This document shows positions 32,905 through 41,441 of a DNA stretch of 50,127 nt, piece by piece. Within the stretch, counting starts at the first letter, position 1; every line of letters starts with the position of its first letter. Source of the DNA: Clostridiales bacterium (GTDB lineage Bacteria; Bacillota; Clostridia; Lachnospirales; Lachnospiraceae); assembly GCA_018376135.1 (NCBI GenBank), contig JAHABX010000024.1, forward strand, positions 1 through 50,127. Reading direction: 5' to 3'. A program made the position numbers and the translations under genes. The notes below the pieces were generated by a model. It saw only the letters and a program-made list of their open reading frames with translations, was not told the origin of the DNA and searched no databases.

Positions 32905-33341
32905 AGAATGAGATGACGCTGGCTTTTGACAGCATATCTGAGAATGAAGGGTTTGCGAGGGTCGCAGTGGCAGCATTTGTGACTCAGCTCAATCCTACGC
33001 TGGAGGAGGTGGCGGATATCAAGACGGCAGTGTCGGAAGCAGTGACCAATGCCATCATCCACGGATATCCGGGGGAAGTACATACCGTAGTTGTACGGGT
33101 GGTGCTGGATGAACATGCGGCAGAGGTATGGGTGACCGATGAAGGGCGGGGAATTGCCGATGTAAAACAGGCAATGCAGCCCTTGTATACCAGCCGTCCG
33201 GAGCAGGAGCGTTCCGGCATGGGCTTTATGTTTATGGAAGCATTTATGGACCTGGTGGAGGTGGAGTCTTCGGTCGGGATCGGCACAACTGTCTACATGA
33301 AGAAAAGAGTTGGACAGGGAGCAACGGGACAGGGGGGCTGA
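32901..33341 (+). CDS. spoIIAB: anti-sigma-F factor SpoIIAB (serine kinase)
   Basis: The 146-residue protein has a GHKL kinase fold: EAVTNAIIHGY (N box), DEGRGI (G1) and ERSGMGFMFME (G2). It phosphorylates SpoIIAA and holds sigma-F inactive in the predivisional cell. ATG 32901 has GGAGG 5-6 nt upstream and overlaps the SpoIIAA stop (ATGA). Confidence 0.96.
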   Translation: MKNEMTLAFDSISENEGFARVAVAAFVTQLNPTLEEVADIKTAVSEAVTNAIIHGYPGEVHTVVVRVVLDEHAAEVWVTDEGRGIADVKQAMQPLYTSRPEQERSGMGFMFMEAFMDLVEVESSVGIGTTVYMKKRVGQGATGQGG

Positions 33342-33349
33342 TTATCTTT

Positions 33350-34075
33350 ATGGAAGACACGATGGTTCTGATTGAGCGGTCGCACCATGGGGATAAAGAA
33401 GCCAGAGAACAGCTGGTAGAAGAAAATATGGGGCTCGTCTGGAGCATTGTGAAGCGTTTTGCAGGAAGAGGGACGGACGTGGAGGATCTGTTTCAGATAG
33501 GAGCCATGGGGCTTATCAAGGCAATCGACAAGTTCGACACCTCCTTTGAGGTAAAATTCTCCACCTATGCGGTGCCGATGATCGCAGGAGAGATCAAGCG
33601 TTTCCTTCGGGATGACGGACTTGTGAAGGTAAGCCGTACATTGAAAGAAAATTGCTGGAAGATCAAAAGAGAGTCAGAGCAGTTCCGGCAGCAGAAGGGA
33701 CGGGAGCCTACCCTGGAGGAGGTGTCCGGTCTGACGGGGCTTGACAGGGAGGAGATCGCCATGGCGCTGGAATCCAGTGCGGAGGTGGAATCCATCTATA
33801 AGTCGATCCCGCAGAAGGATGGAAGTGAGGTTTGTCTTCTGGACCGGATCGAGGGGCAGAGCCAGGGAAGCGGCATGCATCAGCTTCTGAACAAGGTTGT
33901 GCTGGAACAGCTTTTAGCGGAACTGCCGGATATGGAGCGGAGACTCATCATTATGCGGTATCTGCAGGAAAAGACCCAGTCTGAGGTGGCGAGGGTTCTG
34001 GGCGTATCTCAGGTACAGGTCAGCAGACTGGAGAAACGTATTCTAAGGCAGATGAGGGACAAGCTGGTCAGCTGA
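33350..34075 (+). CDS. sigF: RNA polymerase sigma-F, forespore-specific
   Basis: The 241-residue sigma-70 protein has region 2 (LFQIGAMGLIKAIDKFD), region 3 and region 4 (TQSEVARVLGVSQVQVSRLEKRIL). Gene order after spoIIAA and spoIIAB identifies it as sigma-F, which runs early forespore genes. The nearest Gly-rich RBS is about 12 nt upstream, a rather wide spacing. Confidence 0.96.
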   Translation: MEDTMVLIERSHHGDKEAREQLVEENMGLVWSIVKRFAGRGTDVEDLFQIGAMGLIKAIDKFDTSFEVKFSTYAVPMIAGEIKRFLRDDGLVKVSRTLKENCWKIKRESEQFRQQKGREPTLEEVSGLTGLDREEIAMALESSAEVESIYKSIPQKDGSEVCLLDRIEGQSQGSGMHQLLNKVVLEQLLAELPDMERRLIIMRYLQEKTQSEVARVLGVSQVQVSRLEKRILRQMRDKLVS

Positions 34076-34149
34076 CAGACAGTCAGTAAAAAACAGAGTA
34101 TAAAAAAGGAAAAAATGCAGAAGATAAAGGGAGAAAGCGGAGGTACGGA

Positions 34150-34779
34150 ATGATGAATGATATTCTGTATTTAAAAATTGACCGTAATACACAGGTGGAT
34201 CACACAGATGTGAGACTGGGAGATGTGGCAAAGCTGGAGTGCACGAATGTTTCAGTGAAAAATCGGCTGAAAACTCTGAAGCTTGTGAAGGTACAGGCAG
34301 AAAAGAGTGACCGGTATATCTGCTCGGTCCTGAAGGTGATCGAGCTGATCCATGAAATATATCCGAATCTGGAGATACAGAATCTGGGAGAACCGGATTT
34401 TATCATAGAATATGAGTCTCCGGCATATGCTAATGACAGATGGAGCGTCGTCAAGGTGGTATTCGTCTGTCTGATCATCTTTTTCGGTTCTGCATTCTCG
34501 ATCATGGCATTCAATAATGATATCGGAGTCAATCAGGTATTTCATCAGGTATATGCCCTGGTAATGGGCAGTGAGTCGGATGGGTTCACGGTTCTGGAGG
34601 TAAGCTATGCCCTTGGAATCGCCGTCGGGATCATCGTCTTCTATAATCATTTCGGAGGAAAACGGATCACAAAGGATCCAACGCCTATTGAAGTACAGAT
34701 GCGTCTGTATGAGGATGACGTGAATACGACTCTGATCGAGGGCTGTAACCGGGAGGAGACGAATATCGATGTGGATTAG
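34150..34779 (+). CDS. spoVAA: stage V sporulation protein AA
   Basis: The 209-residue protein has a cytosolic N-terminal domain and two transmembrane helices (about residues 97-120 and 150-168), as in SpoVAA, part of the channel that moves dipicolinic acid into the forespore. Its position directly after sigF and overlap with spoVAB support the call. GGAGG ends 6 nt before ATG 34150. Confidence 0.9.
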   Translation: MMNDILYLKIDRNTQVDHTDVRLGDVAKLECTNVSVKNRLKTLKLVKVQAEKSDRYICSVLKVIELIHEIYPNLEIQNLGEPDFIIEYESPAYANDRWSVVKVVFVCLIIFFGSAFSIMAFNNDIGVNQVFHQVYALVMGSESDGFTVLEVSYALGIAVGIIVFYNHFGGKRITKDPTPIEVQMRLYEDDVNTTLIEGCNREETNIDVD

Positions 34780-35185
34780 GCAGATTTTTCTTGGAATGAT
34801 CGGAATCAGCAGTGGATTTGCTGTGGCAGGCGGAATGTTCGCACTTTTGATCGCATTGGGAGTGATCTCCCGTTTCGCGGGAAAGACGCACACGGCGGCA
34901 TATATATCGTATTATGAGGACGCTGCGGCAATAGGTGGTATTCTTGGAAATTTATTCAGTATTTATAAATTTCCCATACCGGTTGGGATGGTGGGCGTGG
35001 TGTCCTACGGGCTTTTCTCAGGCATCTTTACAGGTGCCTGGGCAATGGCTCTGACGGAGATCGTAGATACGATTCCTATCTTCAGCAGAAGGATCCGTCT
35101 GAAGACAGGAATGCCCTGGATGATCCTTGCCATGGCACTGGGAAGAGCTGCCGGACAGATGGTCTATGCGTATTTTCACTTTTGA
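34769..35185 (+). CDS. spoVAB: stage V sporulation protein AB
   Basis: The 138-residue membrane protein has four hydrophobic segments, including GIGISSGFAVAGGMFALLIALG-type and IPVGMVGVVSYGLFSGIFTG stretches. It belongs to the SpoVA dipicolinic-acid channel. The start overlaps the spoVAA end by 11 nt. The stop TGA at 35183-35185 abuts the convergent mntP stop, so the two genes share TGATCA with no terminator between. Confidence 0.9.
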   Translation: MWIRQIFLGMIGISSGFAVAGGMFALLIALGVISRFAGKTHTAAYISYYEDAAAIGGILGNLFSIYKFPIPVGMVGVVSYGLFSGIFTGAWAMALTEIVDTIPIFSRRIRLKTGMPWMILAMALGRAAGQMVYAYFHF

Positions 35186-35749
35186 TCAGCCGAAGATGCC
35201 CAGGTGCTCCAGCAGGATCTTTACCCCGATGGCGATCAGGATGAAGCCGCCGAAGAATTCTGCTTTGGATTTGTAAAGGGTGCCGAAGACATTGCCGATC
35301 CGGATTCCAATGGCGGAGCAGATAAAGGTGGTGACACCGATAAAGGCTGCTGCGTGAAGAATATTTACATTCAGGAATGCGAGGGTGATGCCTACAGCAA
35401 GAGCGTCAATGCTGGTGGCGATGGCAAGGATGAACATCTCCTTTGGAGCCATGGAACAGCTGGCACATTCTTCCTCCTGGCTGCGGGCTTCGCGGATCAT
35501 GTTGATACCGATCAGTCCAAGCAGTACAAATGCGACCCAATGGTCCACGGATACAATGTATTTGGTAAAATGCGTACCCAGGAAATATCCGATGACCGGC
35601 ATCAGCGCCTGAAAGCCGCCGAACCAGATTCCGGCAAGACCACATTCCTTAAAAGTAAGCTTCTGAAGGGCAAGCCCCTTGCAGATGGAGACAGCGAAAG
35701 CGTCCATGGACAGTCCCACAGCCAGGATAAAAAGTTCAATAAGACTCAT
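35186..35749 (-). CDS. mntP: manganese efflux pump MntP
   Basis: The 187-residue protein has six hydrophobic segments and the MntP signature LSMDAFAVSICKGL near the start, repeated as ATSIDALAVGI. These acidic residues bind Mn2+. It exports manganese. Its ATG lies inside the last codons of the ABC-F gene (overlap 14 nt), so translation is coupled. Manganese control elements such as a yybP-ykoY riboswitch are not seen upstream of the operon. Confidence 0.93.
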   Translation of the reverse strand: MSLIELFILAVGLSMDAFAVSICKGLALQKLTFKECGLAGIWFGGFQALMPVIGYFLGTHFTKYIVSVDHWVAFVLLGLIGINMIREARSQEEECASCSMAPKEMFILAIATSIDALAVGITLAFLNVNILHAAAFIGVTTFICSAIGIRIGNVFGTLYKSKAEFFGGFILIAIGVKILLEHLGIFG

Positions 35750-37589
35750 TGGTTAACTCCTTCCATTTCTCAAACCAGTTCAGACAGATCTCTGTGTAAG
35801 TCTGGTGCAGTTCTTCTTCTTTTTTCTGTATTTCTTCCGCATAGGAAGGATCCTCCCACATGCGTATTACATCATAGTCTTCATAGAAGCGGGTAAGCTT
35901 CGTCTGTATTTCCTCCAGCGGCTCCAGGGCAAGACGCAGCTGCCAGTCTGCATAGGCGAGCTCGGTGGGAATGTCCCGCAGGCGGTGGCGTTCCGCTTTC
36001 GGCACATTCTGAAGCCCTGAGAGCAGCGCCTGCTCCTCCGCGCGGATCTGAGCGGAAGGGCTCATGCCGGACGCTTTTTTTCGACAATGTTCTACATAAT
36101 GTGCATAGCCGAAAGGATAGTATAGAACGGTCTGATCCTCAAAAATAAGCAGAGCTTCTGCCACCTGCCGGATAAAATAGCGGTCATGGGACACGAACAG
36201 AAGCGTGCCCTTGTATGCCCGGAAAGCAGACTCCAGTGTCTCTCTTGCCGGGATATCCATATGGTTGGTGGGCTCGTCCAGCAGGAAAAAGTTCGGTCGG
36301 CTCTGAAACAGCTCCGCCAGCACCAGACGGGATTTCTCTCCGCCGGAAAGCCCGGAGACCTTTTTGCCGGCTTCCTTTCCGGGAAATAGAAATGCACCCA
36401 GAGTGCTCCGTACCTCCTTCTCGGTCAGCGAAGGGAACAGATCGTGGAAATGCTCCGCCACGGTCTTATCGGAGGTGAGAGCTGCGGTCTGCTGGTCAAA
36501 ATATCCCACGAGAACCTGCAGACCCAGGCTTAGTTTTCCCTTTACAGGGGGGAGCAGTCCGGCGGCGGTCTTCAGGAAAGTGGATTTTCCGGCGCCGTTG
36601 GGACCGATGATCCCGATCTTCTGTCCCCGGCGGATACGTAAGGACAGCTCGAGAAGTGTTTTCTCATAGCCGACTTGCAGATGCTCTGCCTCCAGCACCC
36701 ATTTGGAGCTGTTCACAGCAGGTACGATCTCTCCGGTAAAGATATGTGCATCGTCCGGTACAGGACGGTCGACCCTGGGCATCCGCTCCAGGATCTTTTT
36801 GCGGGAGCGGGCAAAGGCGGCTTTCTTTGGCTTGTGCTTGAAGCGTTCGATCAGCTCCTCCAGACGTTTGATCTCCTCCTGCTGGTGCTGATATGCTTTT
36901 TCCTGAAGCTTTATGTCCTTCTGTTTCTGTTCCCGATAGGCGGTGTATCCGCCGGTATAGCGGATCAGACGTTTGTCCTGGATCTCGCAGACTGTGTCAG
37001 CCACCTGGTCCAGGAAAAAACGGTCATGAGAGACGATAACGGCAGCATGCTCATAGGAGCGCAGGTAATCCTCCAGCCATTCTGCCGTTTCCATATCCAG
37101 ATGATTGGTAGGCTCATCCAGCAGAAGGATATCCGGCTTTTCCAGCAAAAGACGGATCAGCGCAAGCTTCGTCTGTTCTCCTCCGGAAAACTGAGAGACC
37201 GGCTTTTTCTTGTCCTCCTTGGTCAGCCCGAAGCCGGTCAGGATCCGGTCATACTCCTGTTCCCAGGCAAAGCGCTCCCGGTCCCAGCGGTCCGGGCAGG
37301 GACATGCCTTCAACAGCTCTTCCTCCACCGTCCCGGAGGCGTCAGAAAAAGCCTGCTGTGCCAGCAGGCCAATGGTCAATCGGCGGGAGGCGGTCATACC
37401 CATACCCTGACTGTGATCATCCCTGTCCAGGGACAGTTCACCTGCGAGCAGGCGCAGAAGGGTCGTCTTACCGGAACCGTTTCTGCCCACCAGAGCGATC
37501 TTTTCCTTCCCTTTGATCTCAAAGTTAAAATGAGAGAGAATCGTCTGCCCCCCGATACTTAAGGAGCCGTCCTGAATCTGTAACAGCAT
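35736..37589 (-). CDS. ABC-F family ATPase
   Basis: The 617-residue protein has two ABC domains and no membrane part: GRNGSGKTT, SGGEQTK and LLLDEPTNHLD in the first; GPNGAGKST, LSGGEKSR and LLDEPTNHMD in the second. Between them is a charged linker rich in Lys/Arg/Glu. ABC-F proteins act on the ribosome, and some protect it from antibiotics; which type this is cannot be read here. ATG 37589 has GAGGG about 11 nt upstream; a GTG at 37613 is a possible longer start. It is followed by mntP in the same operon. Confidence 0.92.
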   Translation of the reverse strand: MLLQIQDGSLSIGGQTILSHFNFEIKGKEKIALVGRNGSGKTTLLRLLAGELSLDRDDHSQGMGMTASRRLTIGLLAQQAFSDASGTVEEELLKACPCPDRWDRERFAWEQEYDRILTGFGLTKEDKKKPVSQFSGGEQTKLALIRLLLEKPDILLLDEPTNHLDMETAEWLEDYLRSYEHAAVIVSHDRFFLDQVADTVCEIQDKRLIRYTGGYTAYREQKQKDIKLQEKAYQHQQEEIKRLEELIERFKHKPKKAAFARSRKKILERMPRVDRPVPDDAHIFTGEIVPAVNSSKWVLEAEHLQVGYEKTLLELSLRIRRGQKIGIIGPNGAGKSTFLKTAAGLLPPVKGKLSLGLQVLVGYFDQQTAALTSDKTVAEHFHDLFPSLTEKEVRSTLGAFLFPGKEAGKKVSGLSGGEKSRLVLAELFQSRPNFFLLDEPTNHMDIPARETLESAFRAYKGTLLFVSHDRYFIRQVAEALLIFEDQTVLYYPFGYAHYVEHCRKKASGMSPSAQIRAEEQALLSGLQNVPKAERHRLRDIPTELAYADWQLRLALEPLEEIQTKLTRFYEDYDVIRMWEDPSYAEEIQKKEEELHQTYTEICLNWFEKWKELTNESY

Positions 37590-37642
37590 AGCGTCTATTT
37601 CCCTCAAAGACACGCAAAAGCGCGATTTTTCGTATAAAATCT

Positions 37643-37671
37643 ACTATAGCAGAATGGGAGGGAAGATGCAA
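37643..37671 (-). promoter_or_regulatory. promoter of the ABC-F and mntP operon
   Basis: On the minus strand TTGCAT, a 17-bp spacer and TATAGT are present with a TGn extension before the -10. The promoter lies 54 bp upstream of the ABC-F start. Confidence 0.7.
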
Positions 37672-37694
37672 GGAGGAAAATCTTTAAAAACTGT

Positions 37695-37723
37695 TTGCTA
37701 TATAAGAAGCTTTGTGCTATTAT
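37695..37723 (+). promoter_or_regulatory. promoter of the Rpn-like pseudogene
   Basis: TTGCTA, a 17-bp spacer and TATTAT with a TGTGC extended -10 context form a promoter facing the broken nuclease gene at 37854. The gene may therefore still be transcribed. Confidence 0.65.
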
Positions 37724-37853
37724 AATTACAACTGATAATATTCTGAATATCATATGCTCAGGCATTCCAGGCATTTCGCCGAATTTTCAGAAGAACAAGT
37801 GAATAAGGCGGAGTGTGAAAGTGGGGTCATATCTTTGCCATAAAGGAGGAAGT

Positions 37854-38755
37854 ATGGGAAAAAGAGAGAACCCACTGCTGTGGTATTACAACAAAGAGGA
37901 AAATTTTGCAGGCTTGGTAAATGGCTGGCTGTTTCAGGGGAGAGAAGTTATTAGTGCGAAGAATGTTTTGGCAGGAGAACGACGTTTTCTTCGACGTACA
38001 TCCCGGAGAACGACGGATTATAAAGAGCGATACCGAGATATTTACAAACAGGTAAATATGACCGGTGTACGTTTATTTATTGGAACAGAGCTGCAGTCGG
38101 GTATTCATTATTTGATGCCTCTTCGCGTCATGGATTATGAAGTTTTGTCTTACCTGGAACAGGCAAGAAACATTCAGAGGGAACATGGGAGTAAAAAAGA
38201 TCTAAAGGGCAATGAATTTCTAACGGACTTATGGAGATGGATAGGGTTCCACCTGAGTTGCGCAAGTATATTCAGGATTATAGAATACATGTTTTAGATG
38301 TACTTCATACACCAGATGAACGGCTTGAGGATTTTCCTCCGGATATCCGTTTTATGTTTTTGTTCTTAAAGAACCAGAATAACAAGAATATATTGGAGAA
38401 GCTAAAAGAATCCACAGTTCAGGAGGTTATATCAGAGGATACATTTGAAGCAATTGCGGATTTTGTGGGTGAACCAGATTTGATTGAATGGAAAGATAAG
38501 CTACGAAACAATGGAGGGGCAAATATGTGTGATGGAATCAGAGCGTTAGTGGCAGAAGGAGAAGTAAAAGGCAGAAAAACAGAACGAATATGCATTGTTG
38601 TCAAGATGTTTCGGAAGGGCAGGAGCTTTACAGAGATTGCTGAATTTTTGGAAGAGCCGGAAGAGAAGATTATGCATATATGTGAGGTGGCAGAGAAGTT
38701 TGCACCGGATTATGACAGCCATAAGATTTATGAACTGTTACAGGAGGAGCTGTAA
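37854..38755 (+). pseudogene. Rpn/PD-(D/E)XK nuclease (transposase-like) family pseudogene
   Basis: Two reading frames cover one original gene. The first, from ATG 37854 (AAAGGAGGAAG upstream), gives LLWYYNKEENFAGLVNGWLFQG and later GIHYLMPLRVMDYEVLSYLEQ, up to GNEFLT. After that the frame leaves the family and ends at 38297. The second frame, from about 38227, continues with MEMDRVPPELRKYIQDYRIHVLDV to the end at 38755. Relatives carry about 35-40 residues between these points, so a deletion plus frameshift split the gene near 38227. The Rpn/PD-(D/E)XK putative transposases are often found as single or decaying copies. Confidence 0.8.
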
Positions 38756-38778
38756 AACAGACATTATGTATAGAAGCT

Positions 38779-38830
38779 AATATTTTATCCTTTTTGTGAA
38801 AAAACAGCAAAAAGGATAAAATATTATTCT
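38779..38830. terminator. 18-bp perfect inverted repeat, bidirectional terminator
   Basis: AATATTTTATCCTTTTTG (38779-38796) pairs perfectly with CAAAAAGGATAAAATATT (38808-38825), loop of 11 nt, with T-rich flanks. It separates the pseudogene from the convergent spoVAC gene and could serve both. Confidence 0.85.
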
Positions 38831-38869
38831 TTTCAATGATACATTGAGGACATGGATCAAGAGAATCAA

Positions 38870-39334
38870 CTACTGAAAAATCCCAAGCACTCCGCCCAGC
38901 CAGTATCCCAGTCCCAGGAGCCAGCTTGTGAATATTCCGTAGAGGATCACGGGACCTGCAATGGTGAAGATCTTGCAGCCAATGCCGAAGACCTGTCCTT
39001 CCTTTTTATATTCGATAGCGGGTGCTGCCACGCCGTTTGCAAAGCCGGTGATGGGAACCAGCGCTCCTGCGCCGCCCCATTTGGCGATGGAAGGATAGAT
39101 GTTAAGCCCGGTGAGCAGGATACTCAAAAGGACCAGGATCACAGAGCACCATGTGCCGGCAGTCTCCTTGTCAATGCCCATATTCATGAGGATCCCGATG
39201 ATGACCTGCCCCAGAAGACAGATGATTCCTCCGGTAAGGAAAGCCTTGGACATCTCCAGGGGCAGATTGTGGGTGGGTGTGACCTGCTTGACGTAGGTCT
39301 GATATTCCTGCTTTTGTTCTTCGTTTGCGTTCAT
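38870..39334 (-). CDS. spoVAC: stage V sporulation protein AC
   Basis: The 154-residue protein has four hydrophobic segments and the SpoVAC core YPSIAKWGGAGALVPITGF, preceded by MSKAFLTGGIICLLGQ. SpoVAC is a mechanosensitive-type membrane part of the dipicolinic-acid channel. AAAAAAGGAG precedes the start. In most spore formers spoVAC runs directly into spoVAD and spoVAE; here it points away from spoVAD. Confidence 0.93.
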   Translation of the reverse strand: MNANEEQKQEYQTYVKQVTPTHNLPLEMSKAFLTGGIICLLGQVIIGILMNMGIDKETAGTWCSVILVLLSILLTGLNIYPSIAKWGGAGALVPITGFANGVAAPAIEYKKEGQVFGIGCKIFTIAGPVILYGIFTSWLLGLGYWLGGVLGIFQ

Positions 39335-39648
39335 GGGAAAGAACTCCTTTTTTGATTAGAGTACCCATGAATGAGGGATTTATGCGGGGGCAGATTTTTC
39401 TACAGGGATTCCAGAAGAAAATCAATCGCATTTTTATAAGACATATTTTCGGTTTTGTAAAGTAAGTCGCTTTAGAATAGACTTACTTTACAAAAGTAAA
39501 TATAAGTAGGTTGGAAGCTGCAAAAGAAGTCCTGCGGATATCTGCGAATAGTTTTACTCCTTCAAGAAATACTATTCTCAAAAACAAATCTGCATCCGCC
39601 GGGCAGTTCTGTCTGCCGGATGAGACGGGAAGAAAAGGAGAAGATACC
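39335..39648. promoter_or_regulatory. divergent spoVAC/spoVAD intergenic region with 16-bp inverted repeat
   Basis: TTTTGTAAAGTAAGTC (39453-39468) and GACTTACTTTACAAAA (39480-39495) are perfect complements around an 11-nt loop. Both divergent promoters must lie in this 314-bp gap; clear sigma-G boxes were not recognised. The repeat may be a terminator, an operator or a scar of a past inversion. Confidence 0.65.
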
Positions 39649-40680
39649 ATGACACAGACCAAAGGGCGTGCGAGCATTGCATTTGAGACTCCTCCGCGAA
39701 TTATCGGAGCCGCAGCGATTGTGGGGAGCAAGGAGGGTGAGGGACCTCTGGGGCATCTGTTTGATGCCATTGAGGAGGATGCAAAATTCGGTAAGAATAC
39801 CTGGGAGGAGGCGGAGAGTGAGCTGCAGCTGCGCACCGCAAAGAAAGCCATGGAGAAGGCGGGGATGAACGAGGAGCAGGTGCGTTATCTGTTTGCGGGA
39901 GACCTGCTGGCACAGGGGATCGCCACATCCTATGGGATCATGGAGCTGCAGATTCCTCTGTTCGGGCTGTACGGCGCCTGTTCTACCTGCGGAGAGAGTT
40001 TAAGTCTTGCGTCCATGGCGGTAAATGCAGGCTATGCAGACTGTGCCATGGCGCTGACCTCCAGCCATTTTGCCAGTGCGGAAAAGGAGTTTCGATTTCC
40101 CCTGGAATATGCGGGACAGCGTCCCCTTTCAACTACCTGGACGGTTACCGGTTCCGGTGCCTTTGTACTCGCCTCCGCAGGGAATGCAGCCTCCGCAAAC
40201 GCCGCTGTATGTGTCGCCGGAATCACCGCAGGCAAGGTGGTGGACTACGGGGTAAAGGATTCCATGCATATGGGAGCTGCCATGGCGCCGTCGGCAGCGG
40301 ATACCATCTATCAGCATCTGGTGGATTTTGGACGGGAAATATCAGATTATGACCGGATCATTACCGGGGATCTGGGCAGTATCGGACGAACCATTTTAAA
40401 GGAGCTGATGCTGGACCGGGGCATAGACTTAGGAGAGATACATGATGACTGCGGAATACTGATCTTTGATCCGAAGACCCAGGATACCCATGCAGGAGGC
40501 TCCGGCTGCGGCTGTGCGGCATCCACCCTTGCCGCGTATATTCTGCCGAAGATAGAAAGAGGAGAATGGAAGCGGGTACTGTTTGTGCCTACAGGCGCGC
40601 TTTTGTCCAAGGTGAGCTTCAATGAAGGGCAGTCCATTCCGGGGATCGCTCATGGAGTGGTGCTGGAATACTGCGGATGA
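39649..40680 (+). CDS. spoVAD: stage V sporulation protein AD
   Basis: The 343-residue thiolase-fold protein contains GLYGACSTCGESLSLASMAVNAG and GDLGSIG with a C-terminal GGSGCGCAASTLAAYILPKI. SpoVAD binds dipicolinic acid directly. ATG 39649 has AAAAGGAG 9 nt upstream; the frame can be extended 46 codons to 39511, but that part lacks homology. No spoVAE follows: the next gene is a phospholipase-type gene 173 bp later. Confidence 0.95.
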   Translation: MTQTKGRASIAFETPPRIIGAAAIVGSKEGEGPLGHLFDAIEEDAKFGKNTWEEAESELQLRTAKKAMEKAGMNEEQVRYLFAGDLLAQGIATSYGIMELQIPLFGLYGACSTCGESLSLASMAVNAGYADCAMALTSSHFASAEKEFRFPLEYAGQRPLSTTWTVTGSGAFVLASAGNAASANAAVCVAGITAGKVVDYGVKDSMHMGAAMAPSAADTIYQHLVDFGREISDYDRIITGDLGSIGRTILKELMLDRGIDLGEIHDDCGILIFDPKTQDTHAGGSGCGCAASTLAAYILPKIERGEWKRVLFVPTGALLSKVSFNEGQSIPGIAHGVVLEYCG

Positions 40681-40795
40681 TGGAGCGGCGGATGCGTTAC
40701 GATTTTGGGAGGTTCAGCACGGATTAAAAATTTATCAAAATTTTAAAAATGAAAGTGCTGGAAATTTAAAATTATGCGTGCATATTTGGTGAAAA

Positions 40796-40806
40796 TGTGA
40801 TAGAAT
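40796..40806 (+). promoter_or_regulatory. extended -10 promoter before the zinc-dependent phospholipase-like gene
   Basis: TGTGATAGAAT has the same TGTGn layout as other promoters here. An AT-rich stretch at 40726-40775 upstream could be an UP element. The intergenic region 40681-40853 holds nothing else I can identify. Confidence 0.5.
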
Positions 40807-40853
40807 GTTCTCGATTTGGGCGTTTACTGGTATTCGACGATGGAGGATATAAA

Positions 40854-41432
40854 ATGAGAAAAAAGTCACATATTTCACTGGCGGGTTTTCTGGTAAAGGG
40901 ACTGGAGAATGATGTGCTGAGCCGCAGATGGAAGGCGTTCTATGTGGGAAGCCTGCTTCCGGACTGCAGACCTTCTTTCCTTACCGTTCGTCATGAGTAT
41001 GATGAGACCTTTGAGATGGTAGAGAATAAGATCCGCCGCCTGATCGAGCAGCAGGGAAAGTTTCAGCAGGATTCCATGCGGTTTATGATCGATCTGGGGC
41101 AGGTGTTCCATTATATTGCAGATTATTTCACGTTTCCCCACAACAGCCATTACCCGGGAAATCTCAAGGATCACTGTGTCTATGAGGAATATCTGAAGCT
41201 GGAGCTCAGATCCTATATCCGTGAGGGGAATGCGGTGTTCCATTCGGAGGGAGCCAAAAGACTGACCTCGGTGGAAGACATTCTGAGTTATATTAAGAGA
41301 AGCCATGCGGAATATATGAAGAAGCTGCACAGTGTAGAGGAAGACTGTGAGTATATTACAAGAGTCTGCTCGCAGGTGCTGACAGCCATGTCAAGGCTGA
41401 TGGATGCACCGGTTCTGGCATATGCAGCATAG
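40854..41432 (+). CDS. zinc-dependent phospholipase C family protein
   Basis: The 192-residue protein shows the His/Asp pattern of the family: KSHISLAGFL at the start, GSLLPD, then HEYDETFE and DLGQVFHYIADYFTFPHNSHYPGN. The zinc ligands are therefore present. Most relatives are larger or secreted; here no signal peptide is seen, so it is cytosolic and its substrate is open. GGAGG lies 6-7 nt before ATG 40854. It is 9 nt ahead of the larE start. Confidence 0.82.
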   Translation: MRKKSHISLAGFLVKGLENDVLSRRWKAFYVGSLLPDCRPSFLTVRHEYDETFEMVENKIRRLIEQQGKFQQDSMRFMIDLGQVFHYIADYFTFPHNSHYPGNLKDHCVYEEYLKLELRSYIREGNAVFHSEGAKRLTSVEDILSYIKRSHAEYMKKLHSVEEDCEYITRVCSQVLTAMSRLMDAPVLAYAA

Positions 41433-41441
41433 GAGTTATAT

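Noticed and set aside
39511..39648. 46-codon N-terminal extension of spoVAD
   Set aside because: No RBS, no homology to SpoVAD, and a good RBS precedes ATG 39649.
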